A DNA stretch of 64,000 bases from the NCBI GenBank assembly GCA_027946365.1, contig JAPEUQ010000008.1, positions 1,984,001 to 2,048,000 on the forward strand, read 5' to 3'. Shown here in pieces: positions 1 through 11,458 of the stretch. The first letter of the stretch is position 1. Every line of letters starts with the position of its first letter. Source of the DNA: Kalmusia sp. IMI 367209. Taxonomy: Eukaryota; Ascomycota; Dothideomycetes; Pleosporales; Didymosphaeriaceae. The notes beneath the pieces are model-generated. The model ran no database searches. It saw only the letters and a program-made list of their open reading frames with translations, and was not told the DNA's origin. A program made the position numbers and the translations under genes.

Positions 1-784
1 TGCGAGGGGAAATGGATGGTAACAAGCTCAGAAGATGGCACCGTCAAGATCTGGGATACGCGCTCGGGAAGCGTGCAGCGCAACTACACGCACGGTGTAC
101 CCGTCAACGATGTCGTCATCCACCCGAATCAGGGCGAGCTCATTAGCTGCGATCGTGGCGGCAATGTGCGCATCTGGGATCTGGGTGAGAATAAGTGCTC
201 GCACCAGCTCATTCCCGAGGACGACGTATCTGTTGCCAGCGTGACAGTCGCAAGCGATGGATCCATGCTGTGCGCAGGAAACAATGCCGTACGTCACTTT
301 GTCCCCTATGCTGCCATCATCTGCTAACGCGCCCAAGGGAAACGTCTACGTCTGGCGTATGGTCCAGCGTGCTGAAGTCACCTCCCTCGTCCCCGTCTGC
401 AAATTCGTCGCGCACCAAACCTACATCACCCGTGTCCTCCTCTCGCCCGATGTCCGCCATCTGGCCACCTGCAGTGCCGACCACACGGCCCGAATCTGGT
501 CCGTCGACACCTCGCAGCCGCACAACGTGACGCCCCAAGACCAACTGCCAGGCGCCGCTGACCGCGATGCCAATGCCTTCCCTCTCGAGACGACGCTCCA
601 CGGCCACCAGCGCTGGGTCTGGGATTGTGCTTTTAGCGCCGACTCGGCTTATCTGGTGACTGCCTGCTCCGACCACTATGCGCGGTTATGGGAGCTGAAC
701 AGCCAGAGCATCATCCGACAGTACAATGGTCATCACAGGGGTGCCGTCTGTGTAGCGCTAAACGACACTGCTGTTGGTAATTAG
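1..784 (+). CDS. lst8: TOR complex subunit LST8, WD40 protein (5' truncated by window edge)
   Basis: This is the C-terminal part of LST8/Pop3/Wat1, the seven-bladed WD40 propeller that binds the TOR kinase domain in TORC1 and TORC2. Two exons are visible, 1-288 and 338-784, joined over a 49-bp intron (289-337) with a GTACGT donor and a CTGCTAAC branch site. They give about 244 residues of a family usually near 310. WD-type ends are clear: SEDGTVKIWD at the start, NVRIWDLG, GNVYVWRM, ADHTARIWSVD and DHYARLWELN. The tail with YNGHHRGAVCVALND is characteristic of LST8 and separates it from other WD40 proteins. The frame is open to base 1, so the first blades lie outside the window. The gene converges on the minus-strand genes that follow. 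The family assignment is firm; the exact last codons are less so, because a short terminal intron cannot be excluded. Confidence 0.93.
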
Positions 785-1644
785 GAGGACGAACAGGAGT
801 ATATCGAAGCGCTGTTTGATTCGCCGGCATTGGCGGTACTCTACTAGGCATTCGATCAGTTGGTATATTACGCACTCGAGGTGCTTTGACGTTTACTGGC
901 CGCGGTAATGCGGAGGTATGTTTTGGTGTTTAGGAACCGAGGGCTTGTGAGAATACCATGGCATCTTTGAGATTCGTTGGTGGCAATTTCAGTACTAGGA
1001 CGAAAGATTAGAGCCGCCACCTGGCCCGATGTACTCGGCTCTTTGCAGTACCGACGAGGGACTGTGTCCGGATATGCTGAGAACGAAGAGGATATGGTTA
1101 GGAGCGGAGAACACGGAGCAAGCATGAACATGACTCAAGATGATAAGCAGGGTAGAAACATCGATTCGCGGTGATCACTTACTTCCCTATCATCCAGTCC
1201 TGCAGACTGCTATCTCTACTTTCTTGCCATTGCCATTGCCGTGACCTTCCTCTCCATTATCACAACCGCCCATTCTTCTACAAACCTTCGTACAGTCCAC
1301 CACCCGGCACAACGTACATTCCATGGCCTATGCTACTACCTCGAACTAATAGTCTTATCCTAGTACAAAGGGTAAGGATACACCACTAAACAGATAGATA
1401 AATGCACCTTCAAACGCCACGCAAGAACGCTCGCAACAATGCTAATCGCCAAAACGGCAGACCACAATATACAGAAACCGTAGAAGGAAAATGCAACATT
1501 ACATGATATCCATATCGAACGCATAACAGATGAGATCGTAATGCGATAGTAGGAATCAAAAACACCGGCACAGGCAGCATACAAGCGGATCTCCCCACTC
1601 ACCCATCCATCTCTCTCTGTGGAATAAGTTCGCACGTTGTGTCA
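785..1644. other. Intergenic, convergent 3' regions
   Basis: Space between the LST8 stop and the minus-strand reading frame ending at 1645. The short open frames here have no recognisable composition or motifs. I see no RNA gene or repeat. Confidence 0.6.
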
Positions 1645-2088
1645 TCATCTCCCCAGCAACCCCGAAATCCAACTCGTAATATGCTTTGAGCTCGTACTCG
1701 GCGTCCAACTCAGCGCGCTCTCTGCCCTACTCTCTGGCGTCTTAGGGCTGCTTCCCATAGGTACCGTGATGCCCCTCTTCCGCCCCGTCGACGGCGTTTT
1801 AGGACTCTCTGTATTTCTATCGTGGGCACCCAAAGGGACGGGGCGCGGGGTGCGCCGCTCCGACATGTCTTGCTTCGAGCAAGAGGAAGACGTTAGAAGG
1901 GGCGGTGCAGGCGTAGGTGTAGGTGTAAGTTTGGATGTGCCCCGGGTGCCGGATGTAGAGTTTGGGGTGGGGGTGGAAGTGTCTGAGTTGAGACTGGAAG
2001 TAGAGTCCACTAGCCGGATCGTAGAGAGAGGTTTCTCGTGTGACGGACTTGTCAGGGAAGGTGTGGATAGGCTACCTTGCCTCGTCAT
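1645..2088 (-). CDS. Hypothetical Ser/Thr/Pro-rich protein (possible gene or 3' exon)
   Basis: A minus-strand frame just downstream of BUD6 stays open for about 160 codons. The first ATG is at 2088, giving about 147 residues. The product is low in hydrophobics and rich in Ser, Thr and Pro, with TPTPTP runs and several SP/TP sites, and ends in an ordered-looking tail, ITSWISGLLGR. This looks more like an intrinsically disordered fungal protein than a random frame. No domain is recognised, and the opposite strand is also open over much of this stretch. It could be the last exon of a gene whose 5' exons I could not place between here and the BUD6 stop at 2197, or an independent small gene, or chance. 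RNA evidence would be needed to decide. Confidence 0.35.
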   Translation of the reverse strand: MTRQGSLSTPSLTSPSHEKPLSTIRLVDSTSSLNSDTSTPTPNSTSGTRGTSKLTPTPTPAPPLLTSSSCSKQDMSERRTPRPVPLGAHDRNTESPKTPSTGRKRGITVPMGSSPKTPESRAESALSWTPSTSSKHITSWISGLLGR

Positions 2089-2196
2089 GGGAAAGTGTAG
2101 AGGCAAGCCAGTCTTAACCCAAGGACGCACAGTGTATGTAAGCCGCGAAAAGCCTACGGCGCATCAGCACGAACCAAGAAGTGTCTCAGAGAAGGA

Positions 2197-5100
2197 TCAT
2201 GCGGCACCACCTTCAGGAGTAGGCGTCCGCTCCCCCTTTGCTTCTTGATCCGGCTCTTCCGCTACAGGCTGCTCTTCCGTGACGTCGCCATTAGTTGCGG
2301 CCGCAGCTGCAGCAGCTTCAGCTGCTTGCTTCTCCGCTCTAGCTTTCTCTCGTGCAGCTTGTCTCTCATGGTTTTCCTTGCGAGCGCGCTCGTCTTTCGC
2401 TTTACGCAGCCGCTCTACCTCCTCGACCCCGCCACTCTTCTTGAGCTTGCTTTCTCCTACAAATTCGCCAAGCTCTTTCTTGAACTCCCCTCCGTCTCGG
2501 TTCGCAAGCTCGCGTTGTCGGGCCTTTTCCGCGCGTTCAATGGCTTCTAAACGACTTTCGTGGTTCGGCTGCAAAGCCTTGACTTCGCCTAGGACCCCGT
2601 CTCGAGCCTGGCGAGGATCGACGGCCTTGTCGAAAGCAACTGCGTGGAGTAAATTGCGCCCGGAAGCTGAGCGCGTACCTTTTCCTTGGCCATCTTCATT
2701 CTGCAGGTTCTGCTGCTTAGTTGCCTGTTCCACAAGTTCGAGGGTCTCGGCAGCCTTTTCGAGATCGTCCTGTAGGTCCGCTGCCAGGTCTTCCTGCATT
2801 GAGAGCAAATCTCTCTCTTCACACACAGTCTGAAGTTCCTGTTCCCAGATCTTGGTCCACAATGGCTTCTCCTTAGAGAGAAGGTCTTGCAACTTCTTGA
2901 GGTCAGCAGTGGCCTTGGAGAGATCCTTCGCAGCTATTTCAAGTTGGCGGGGCAAAGGCCTGACACCACGAGTGACGACATCTTTCCGCAAGTCTTCGAT
3001 GAGATCCTGGATGTCGTCTACACGAGTCACCATCTTCTCCGAATCCTCTTGCAATGTCTTCTTGCCATCGTTGATGTATGCACGACCACTGTCACCCTCG
3101 AGAGTAGGGAGCGCGGCTTTGACTGCTGTGGATTTTACCGCAGCAGCCTTAGTCCGGATAGCAGACATGCTTGCTTCGATGTCGGCCACCATGGAGGAAT
3201 ACGTCTGTTTCACAACAGCGAGATCTCTACGAAGGGACTGGACTTCGTTCAGCTGAGCGGCAGATGAAACGGAAGCCTCTGATGTGCTACCAGAAGGTAG
3301 TGGAGAGCGAGGGGTCAATATCGCTGAAGCGCGAGCTGAAGACAGAGTGGGTGCTGCAGCAATACCCGCAAGCTCTTTGGATGTCTGTTGTTGACGTTCG
3401 GCGACACGTTGTATAGCGGACTGCTGATCCTCGACGACGCTCTTGATGTTCTCTACGAGACGATTTAGGCCATTAAACTTGTCGTCAATATGATTCTTCA
3501 CCTCATCCAGTTGCTCGATATTGAGGACAAGGACAGAACGCTCTTTGATATCGCTCATATCTTCCAACTCATATCGTACACCAGAGACAGGATCCTGAAT
3601 GTGAATTTCGGGAAGCTCGCCGTTGCGGTGGGTATCCCATGCAAATTTTTCGATAAATGCAAGCTGCAACCTTCCAGGGGACAGGTCTGAACCGTCAGAG
3701 AAGACGTACTTCCGGATCTTGCTCTTATATTGCAAGAAGACCGTGAGTTCCTTTCCCGCTTGAGGAGATTGCTCTGGTACAAAATGTTCTGGCTGTGGAG
3801 ACGGAGATGGAGTTTTCATTCTTCGCGAGCCGAGCCGAGCAGGTACACCGGTAGGTTTCCGTGGCTCTTTCATGGGTGATTCTGAAGGTAGGCTTGCTGG
3901 TTCGATTAGCGGACCATTAAGTGTGGCACCAAGCTCAGGAGTTTCGCCTTCAGGGAACTTGGGGGCGCCGAGTTTGTCCTCAGGAGTCTTGACAACAGGG
4001 CTATCCTCGGGCATAGGTTCCTGCGGAGGTTTGATGTTTGGTGCAGAACTCTGAGTGCTCTCCTCGGAAATACGACGAGACACATCGCTGGCCTTGTCGA
4101 ATTGAGTGTCGACTGCAGGCCTAGCGTTCGATCGCTGACGACTATGAAGCATTGATCCCCTGACGCGAACAGCATTCATAGACTCACGAACGTCCCTTCC
4201 TCTGTTAGGAATAGGTGAATTTTGTACAGGTGGAAGCGGAATGCCATTTGTGCCTAGATGTTTCTGGATTTGGTATGCAGAGAACCTTCGCGAAGCTCTC
4301 CTTTCCAGTTCCCCCCCCCTCGTTGCAGGGCTGCTAAGGCGTCTTGTTGCTTAGGGGGGGGTGGAGGGGGCGGGAAATCGATGGGATAATTTGGCTGTTG
4401 TCGTGGCTCAGGAGATTTTGGCATGGGATCTTCTGAAGGATACGGAGCAATGACGGGCATCTGTTGCATAGTATTGCTCGAGAGGGAGGAGTCGGTCGAC
4501 AGTTGACTCGCGTTTGTTGCGCGGTTGGCTCTGGGATTTGAGGGCAGAGCATCGTACTTGCTTGGTGAGGCTCGTCCCGGTACAGAGGACGAACGAGGAG
4601 GAAGTTCTGGACCATCTGCAATCAGATCTGCACTCTCTTGACGTGCGGGGAGACGTGTGCTCGCTGCGCGTGCTTGCTGTGTCTCCTCCACCTCACCAAC
4701 ACTACCAACGCTTCCTTGCCGAGGGCTGCCTCCGTTGGCAGATCCATTCCGTTGGCGTAAACGTTGTTGTTTCTTTTTTAGGCCGTGGAGCAGGTTAATT
4801 ATGATGTCTCGTATACGCGGCAGGAAGTTATCTAGGCTGGCCTGTGAAGCTTCCTGGCTGAGTGTCTCCTCCCAAGATGCCGCGCAGCAGCTCCGGGACA
4901 TTTCCGAGATCTTGTGTGTCAACCCCAATAGCGTTGAAAGCTCGAGATGCAATGTTGAATTCGTAGCCCAGGCGCACGTATACATCCGAGACCTCGCTCT
5001 CGGTGGCAGTCCCACGGGACCACAGGGTCAGGGTTTCGAGTAGCTGCTTGGTTGCGACGAGGAGGTGGGTGACTATGAGCCGTCAGTGGTGACTCGATGC

Positions 5101-5443
5101 AGACGGGATGGGCCGAGGTTACCTGACTTCTCTATCTGGCTGAGCTGTTGCTGGGGCTGCATGGCGACAAGAGGTCAGCGCGGGCCGTCTGGTTGTAGGA
5201 AAAGGATCGGCAGGAATGTGGAAAGATGCCGGGCGCGAGCGTCAGTCACGGAAGAGGACTCACGGTTTGTTGGGCTCGCCTGGAATGTGTTCCGCGGGAG
5301 GAGCCCTTGGTCGAGCCCTGGGAGGAGGGCGCATACTCGTCGGTAAGAGTCATCATGCTGGACGCAGACGAGGATGGGTAAAAGGTAGCGTCCGAGTCGC
5401 GCGAGGGAGGTCTTCTACTCGCAGTGTACGGGGCAGGCTGCAT
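2197..5443 (-). CDS. bud6: Actin-interacting polarity protein Bud6/Aip3 (two compensating frameshifts)
   Basis: Bud6/Aip3 stimulates formin-driven actin nucleation at growth sites as part of the polarisome. Exons on the minus strand are 5443-5264, 5156-5123 and 5072-2197. Introns are 5157-5263 and 5073-5122 (50 bp). The joins recreate the conserved N-terminal start QIEKSVTHLLVATKQLL. The family N-terminal block (EVSDVYVRLGYEFN...SLDNFLPRIRDIIINLL) and the C-terminal AIP3 coiled-coil region are clear, followed by a charged Lys/Glu/Ala tail. The middle is Pro-rich, with a seven-proline run. Two single-base problems interrupt the frame. One is an extra base in the C run at 4871-4873, before ETLSQEASQ. 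The other is in the nine-C run at 4311-4319, after ALQRGG, where ten or seven bases are expected. The two shifts cancel, so exon total is 3090 nt and the flanks share one frame. Homopolymer sequencing error is my preferred explanation. Start chosen at 5443 (MQPAPYT); an in-frame non-ATG extension exists. Confidence 0.88.
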
Positions 5444-6833
5444 GGACGAGGTGGCGTGCCGTGTGCAGATGCATGTGCGCGCGAGCAGTGAAGTGGACGT
5501 GAAGCAGTTGCCAAGCACGTAACCACGGGTAATTTGGCGCTAGCCGGACAGGGGAGCCGCAAGCCTACCTTGATTTCTTGGGCTGAATGCACGCGTGGGC
5601 CCTCGGGAGACGCTCTTCACAGTGTTTGGCATGGCTGCGTCATGGAGGCCTAGCAAAGCTGATGCACGCCGAGGACAGGGAAAGGCGCGCCTGAGACGCA
5701 GCGTGGCCGGAGAATATCTGACCTCAGATGGCCTGCACTTTGGGGAGGTGTAGTGCCTGTCCTTTGGGGTTCTCGTGGTGGGCCAAACGGAGGGAACAAG
5801 CCACGGTCCATGTGGGCATACGAGCTGCCAGGAAACCAAGGGCTGCGAATGTAGGCCAGCGTTGGACATGTTTCCACGGCCATGACTATATTTGTACCGG
5901 AGCGCCGCTAGCCATTTCTGGCGCATACCTGAGCTACGCACAGCTCGAGATCCCAGACGCCCACCTCGATTTGTGCGGGCGGGAGAAGTGACGTTTGATA
6001 AGCGAATTGTCCCGCACACGACAAGCAGACGGCCGTGTCTGCTATGCGGGCATGCTACACAGTCGAGAGTTGCAGCACCGCTCGTTCGCTGCGGGCCTGG
6101 CAGCGATGAGCCGCCATGGTGAATGCTCCGATGGCCCCAAACAGGACTGGCCCGCCCGCCCGCTAGCACGCCGTAGTTCTATGAGCTTGCCCAAACATGC
6201 GTACCCTATGGCGTCGAGCTTGGTTGACACTGCACTTGGACCCAGGCTTTGCATGCCGCCACCATAGGCAGCAGAGAGCGCGCACTGTTGTGTATTCGCA
6301 GGGACCTTCGAGGAAGCAGCTCGCGGCACAAGTGTGGCTTGGACGTTACTAGGCCGAGCCCTATGTAGCCTATGTCGACAGCTCGCGCGCCGACAAGCAA
6401 CCAGCAAACCCCAAACTGCCCCGCCTAACCGCCCTCTCGCGAATCCGCCGTGCAGCACGCAATTGCTCCTCCTCCGCGCCCGTCGTCTCCGTGTATGTGT
6501 GTGTGTGTGTGTGTGTGCTTGGCCTAGCTTCCGCTCCGCCCGCCCGCCGTCTTAGCTTCGGGGGCCGTTTCACCTACCGTCGATCACGGTGCGGCACTAT
6601 TTCGAAAGCGCCAAGGTCGCGCCTTCTCCTGCAACTCACCTCACCCGTGCAGTGCTTTGTACTTTGTACTCCAACCCTTTCTCCCGCTCAGTAGCCCGAC
6701 CGCCTCCATCGCTGGCAGGCACTCGGCCTCTCTACCTCTTCTCAAGCGCCCCTCTTTGCATTGGGCCTCCTGCGCTGCCTTGCGCTTTCTATACCGATCC
6801 GGAGAGGCTCGCTGCCCTCACGCCGGCACGCCC
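5444..6833. other. Divergent promoter region between BUD6 and PBP1
   Basis: About 1.4 kb of GC-rich, gene-free DNA separating the two divergent starts. It holds a GT microsatellite at 6491-6518 and a pyrimidine-rich stretch before the PBP1 ATG. Several long overlapping open frames on both strands have no family character and look like GC-rich chance frames. Confidence 0.6.
6491..6518. repeat. (GT)n microsatellite
   Basis: Alternating G and T for about 28 bp, with one A interruption near the start. It lies about 315 bp upstream of the PBP1 ATG, within the probable promoter or 5' leader. Confidence 0.9.
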
Positions 6834-9800
6834 ATGTCCAGCACCGCCGCGGCCACGTCCATCAACGGCGCCAATGTCAACGGACCTCTAAACCCCGCAT
6901 CCTCGAATTCCTCTGGTGGCCGAGCACAACTGAAGATGAGCACGTCAGGAAGAGGCGCGGACGGTGCGCGCAAGCAGGCTGGCAGTCCTGTAGATGCCGC
7001 TCAAAAGTAAGCTTCCCTTGTATCCACGGCTGGCCCAGCACGTCCGCCTTCGCTTCTTGCCTCAACACCTTTGCATTGCCGTACCAGCGGGCGGCGCCGC
7101 ATACCCAGCCACGCCTCGAGTCCTCGTTGGTCGAGAGTCGCGTCCAGCGACGCTTTCTCGTGTGACGTGCAAACAGTCACATGGGGCCACGGTGCAACGC
7201 TCTCGTTCCGCACGTAGTTGATCCTCGCCTGTGCCGCAATGTTCCTTTCCTATTGTAACCTGGCCCTTCCGCCCAACTCAATCTGTACCCCCTGCTCCTG
7301 TATAGCATGCTGACTCGCCCTTTTATAGAAAACCCTTACAACCCAGAGCATGGCAGGGTACCAACCCTATCACGCAGCGACCCTCCAACCAGAACACCAA
7401 CGGTGTAGTCAATGCCCCCAGACCCACGCACAATCCCACGGCACTCTCCGGCGAGACTGTGACACCAATGAGGCACCTCAATGATCGTATGATGTACTTG
7501 CTCGCGAATCTCTCGGTGAGTTATAAGTATGCTACGTCGGTACCAAAGACGGAAGCTAATGTGCTATATACAGGGCCTTCCAGCCAACATTACACTGAAG
7601 AACGGCGAAAAGTACACGGGCGTGCTGTCGGGTACCAACCTCGACCCGTCTGAGATGCGCTACGTTTTCAAAATGGTTAAGAAGATTCAAGCAGCCAACG
7701 ACATACAAGTGAACGGAACCAGCGAGACATCAGACGACTACATTGGCTCTGGTGAGGATCATGTCATGATCTTCGACATGGGTGACGTTGCTGATTTTCA
7801 CGTCAATGGCGTTGTTCTCGATAAGGCACACAGCAAGGGCCAAAACGGTATGCATCTTGCCATGTGTGATGACTGGTTACTGACTCTTTGCCCAGGCGTC
7901 TCTGGATTCCGCACTGATACGGACATTTCAGGCAACATGGCTTTCCGCGAGAGAACACTTCAAAAGTGGGAGCCGTCATCGGACGCCAATGCAAGTCTAT
8001 CCCTCGATTCTTCGGGCCATTCAACTGCTTGGGACCAATTCGCTACAAATGAACGACTTTTTGGCGTCAAAAGTGACTATGACGAGAACCTATATACAAC
8101 GACCATCGACCGTAGCCATCCGCAATATGCCGAGAGAGCGGCACTGGCCGAGAAGAAGGCCCGAGAAATCGAGGGTAGTTCCGCACTGAACGCCCACGTC
8201 CGTGAAGAGCGAAGTCAGAACGTAGCTGGTGATAAGGACGGAGATGAAGAAGACCTGTATGTGTGTGCGTTGACTTAACGATATGCTTTCTGACTTGCGT
8301 ACAGATACAGTGGAGTTTATCGGCCTCTTACGAGCGGACAGCCGAATAAGTACACACCGCCTGCGCGACGGCCTCCGTCCAGCCAACCAACCGTGTCTGG
8401 CGCACCCGTTGATCCCGCAATCATATCGTCGCAGCTAGCTCGCCCCGACTCCTCGCTTTCGAAGCCAATACAGCGTACCGCAAGCCCTGCGACAGAGAAA
8501 TCTACTATCCCGGAGCCGTCGGGGATTGATGAGTCCAAGACTGCGGGAGGTCCGGTTGCGCCAAAACCAGAGCCTTCCAACGAAACAGCTTCGAAGGCAG
8601 AGACAAGGGGGACGCCTATCACGAAATCGGCCGCTGATCAAACACAAAAGCCCAGTACTGCTCTCAAGCCCGCTGTTGGTGGGGCTCCGCGCAAACCAGG
8701 ACGTCCAGATAATGCAACCGCGAACGTGGAACATGAAGTCCTTGACTCCTTCAAACAGTTTTCTGCTGCCGAGAAGCTGCGGATGTCGGAACGTCAGCGG
8801 ACGCTACAGAGGGAGTCAAAAGCTGTGAAGCTTAATGATTTGAAGAAGTTCTCACAGAATTTCAAGCTCAACACTCCGGTTCCGCAAGATTTGGTTCCTA
8901 TACTAGCGAAAGACGAAGCGAAGCAGGCACAGATTGTTGAAAAGGCTCTTAAAACGGTGCAAGAATTCAAGGCCACCCCTCCTAAGCCAGCGGCAGTCAC
9001 TGCTGATACAAAATCAGTTATTCGACCAGCCAATGCTAAGGCCGACGCAACGCAACAATCGCCTACTGCCCCCGTCGATCGCCAGCAAAGCCAGCGGCCT
9101 CGTCCTGGGCAGAACCAGTTCGGGTCGGCAACGATGCGGGAGCGAACTGGGCATAATCAAACTATGAACCAGTTGCCGCCGCGCAACCACGGTCTGCTGA
9201 GTACTCGCTTACAATTGAACCAACAACAACACAAACAGCAAGGTAATGTGCCATATAATGGTATCCCTCAACCCATCCCATCGCAGGAAATGCGCGTACC
9301 CCCTCCTACGGGACCATCGGCCTCATCGAGTGGTGTGCAAACACCAAACTCGAGCGCATCTGCAAAGTTCAATGCTCGCGCAAACGAGTTCAGGCCAAAC
9401 CCGGCCGCCATTACCTTCCAGCCTGGTGGACAACCGAGCAATCATTCTAGCCCCAGGCCAGATTCTGCATCACGACCAGAACCTTCCCGCAAAGTCCAAA
9501 CCACGAGCTTTTTCGGTGCCAAGCGACCAGCTGTGCAGCCGCTAAATCTAGTAGACTCTTTCAATCCCATTCTGCGCTTACGCAAAGATGCTGAAGACCC
9601 ACAGAAAGCGCGTCAATATGCATCCAATGGTGGCATCCAGCCTTCGTACCAAACTCCGCCTACATGGGATTTCCCTACCGCGAATACAGACAAGGGCTAC
9701 GTTGACATGTTCGAACGCCCCGCCGCCCCGCCATTATCCACCCCGCATATGATTGGCAATGGACCAATGCCTCATCAACATCAACTAACTCCACAATTCC

Positions 9801-10653
9801 AAGGACCTCAAGGTGTACCTCAGGGGCAAACACCGCATCACACACCTCGCCACCCGCCTGTCCAACCACACCATGGCCCTGCGCCACATCAATTTGAGGC
9901 ACAACACATGCAATTTTCCCATTCGACGTCATCAGTACACCCATCGCCTCGCCCTATGCCGCCATACATGTATGGATCTCAACCGCAGCCTATGCCCGGT
10001 TACCCTCAACAAGTGCCAATGCAACCATATGGTATGAGCCCAAATGTGCAACACGTTGGCCTGAGGGCTGGGCATAGCGGGCCTCAATTTGTCACCCCTC
10101 CTGGGCCCGGCATAGGTGGGCAGATGATGACTTCCCAACCCTCAAATGGACCCTATATGGGAATGCCGACCAACCCACAGATGCAAATGTATCCAGGAGT
10201 CCCAGGTGCTGGGTTCACTCAGTTTCCTGGACAAATGCCACAAGGCCCGGGTGCTAACGGGTATCCAAATAGCCCTAGGGTTGGAGCACCGATGATGGCT
10301 CATCAAGGCTCACAACAAGGCCACCAGCAGCAGCAAATGATGTACATGCAACACGGTGCCCAAGGACCGCCGATGTTCGCCCAAGTTCCACCTGGTTCTA
10401 GTACGTGATGAGATTGTTGTCCCTTGGGACCACGGCTAACATGCTCGCAGTGACACCCATGCGAGGCCCATTCCCTCAGCCACATCAGCCTCATTATGGG
10501 TCACCACATCAGCATCATCAATTCCCCCAGGTACCACATCGACCAAGTGGCAGCTATTCACAACCGATGATTCCACAGCACTCGCTACCTCCCCAAGGTC
10601 CTCCAACTGGTCCTGCCAATCATGGCCCAGATGGGGGTGAGGAGGTCAAATGA
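6834..10653 (+). CDS. pbp1: Ataxin-2 homologue Pbp1 (Pab1-binding protein, stress granule factor)
   Basis: Pbp1/ataxin-2 binds poly(A)-binding protein, promotes stress granules and restrains TORC1 in yeast. Six exons are inferred: 6834-7006, 7347-7515, 7574-7847, 7896-8256, 8305-10400 and 10451-10653. They sum to 3276 nt (1091 residues), with phase-consistent GT..AG joins. The join at 7006/7347 yields AAQKAWQGTNPITQR, typical of fungal orthologues. Residues about 100-200 form the ataxin-2 SM-like domain (GLPANITLKNGEKYTGVLSG). Residues about 205-280 form LsmAD (GFRTDTDISGN, then the RERTLQKW helix). Near residue 680 a PAM2-like motif (FNARANEFRPNP, DNA 9370-9405) fits PABP MLLE-domain binding. 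The rest is disordered, with a Gln/Pro/His/Met-rich C terminus of the low-complexity type that condenses. The third intron (7848-7895, 48 bp) is a multiple of three and free of stops, so retention would add 16 residues after the SM domain. Confidence 0.93.
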
Positions 10654-11458
10654 ACGGCCTCTTGATTCGTGAGGCTATCATTCGAGAAGATATGTTTGGT
10701 ACTATCTTGACTGAAAGTCACTCCTTCACCGTCGTCTACATCAACTCCATACGACGCCTCTTTCTGCTAGATCTTTGGGTCTGCATTAGTGTAGGAGACA
10801 TGTCATTACTCTTCTTTGGCTGCACAATCAAGTATGAGCGATGGGCGTTTGGAGAATACGAGGCGTCTATCGGACCTCCTCCACCTCTTCGTATCGATAA
10901 CTACCAAAGAGGAGGGGGCATTTGGCGCCGAGCGAGGTGTTATCAGTCGCGACAACGCACAATTCATGCCACCGCAACTGCACTGGCCACGGGTGGGTGG
11001 GTCAAAGAATCGCTTTGGCGTTTTCGTGGAGATGGCAGTCCAGGTGCGGAACACGTGAAGAGACTGGGGTCGCGAAATAGCTAGCTATACCATTTTGGGG
11101 CGTATCTCAGAACATTAGGCCTGCTCAATGCCATGTGACTATCAATCAAAATGCTGAAGTAAAATTGTGGCTTGTATTGAGCCTTGTAATTGCAGCAGCC
11201 TGCTCCTGCCCTGTGAAGTATAAATCTTGTTATCGGTGGGCGATGACCCTTCGTTTCAGGGCGGCATTAATTGCCATTTTCTAAAGGCACGGGCCGTCAG
11301 ACCCTGGCACGCCATTCCGAGATGATCAGTCATCATGTCCAACAACTTTCCCACGCGACCACTACACTAGCACTTCTCACAGCAATTCTTCTGGATGTTT
11401 TCGCAGACACTCTTAGCCCGCAACGCTGGCTTCTTCGGAGGAAATCGACTTGCATATA
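10654..11458. other. Intergenic, PBP1 3' region and MFS promoter
   Basis: About 800 bp with no gene that I can support. It contains the presumed PBP1 3' UTR and the upstream region of the transporter. Small open frames are short and without family character. Confidence 0.6.

Noticed and set aside
5540..6169. 209-codon minus-strand frame in the BUD6-PBP1 promoter
   Set aside because: Composition is random-looking, it overlaps open frames on the plus strand, and it sits in a divergent promoter.
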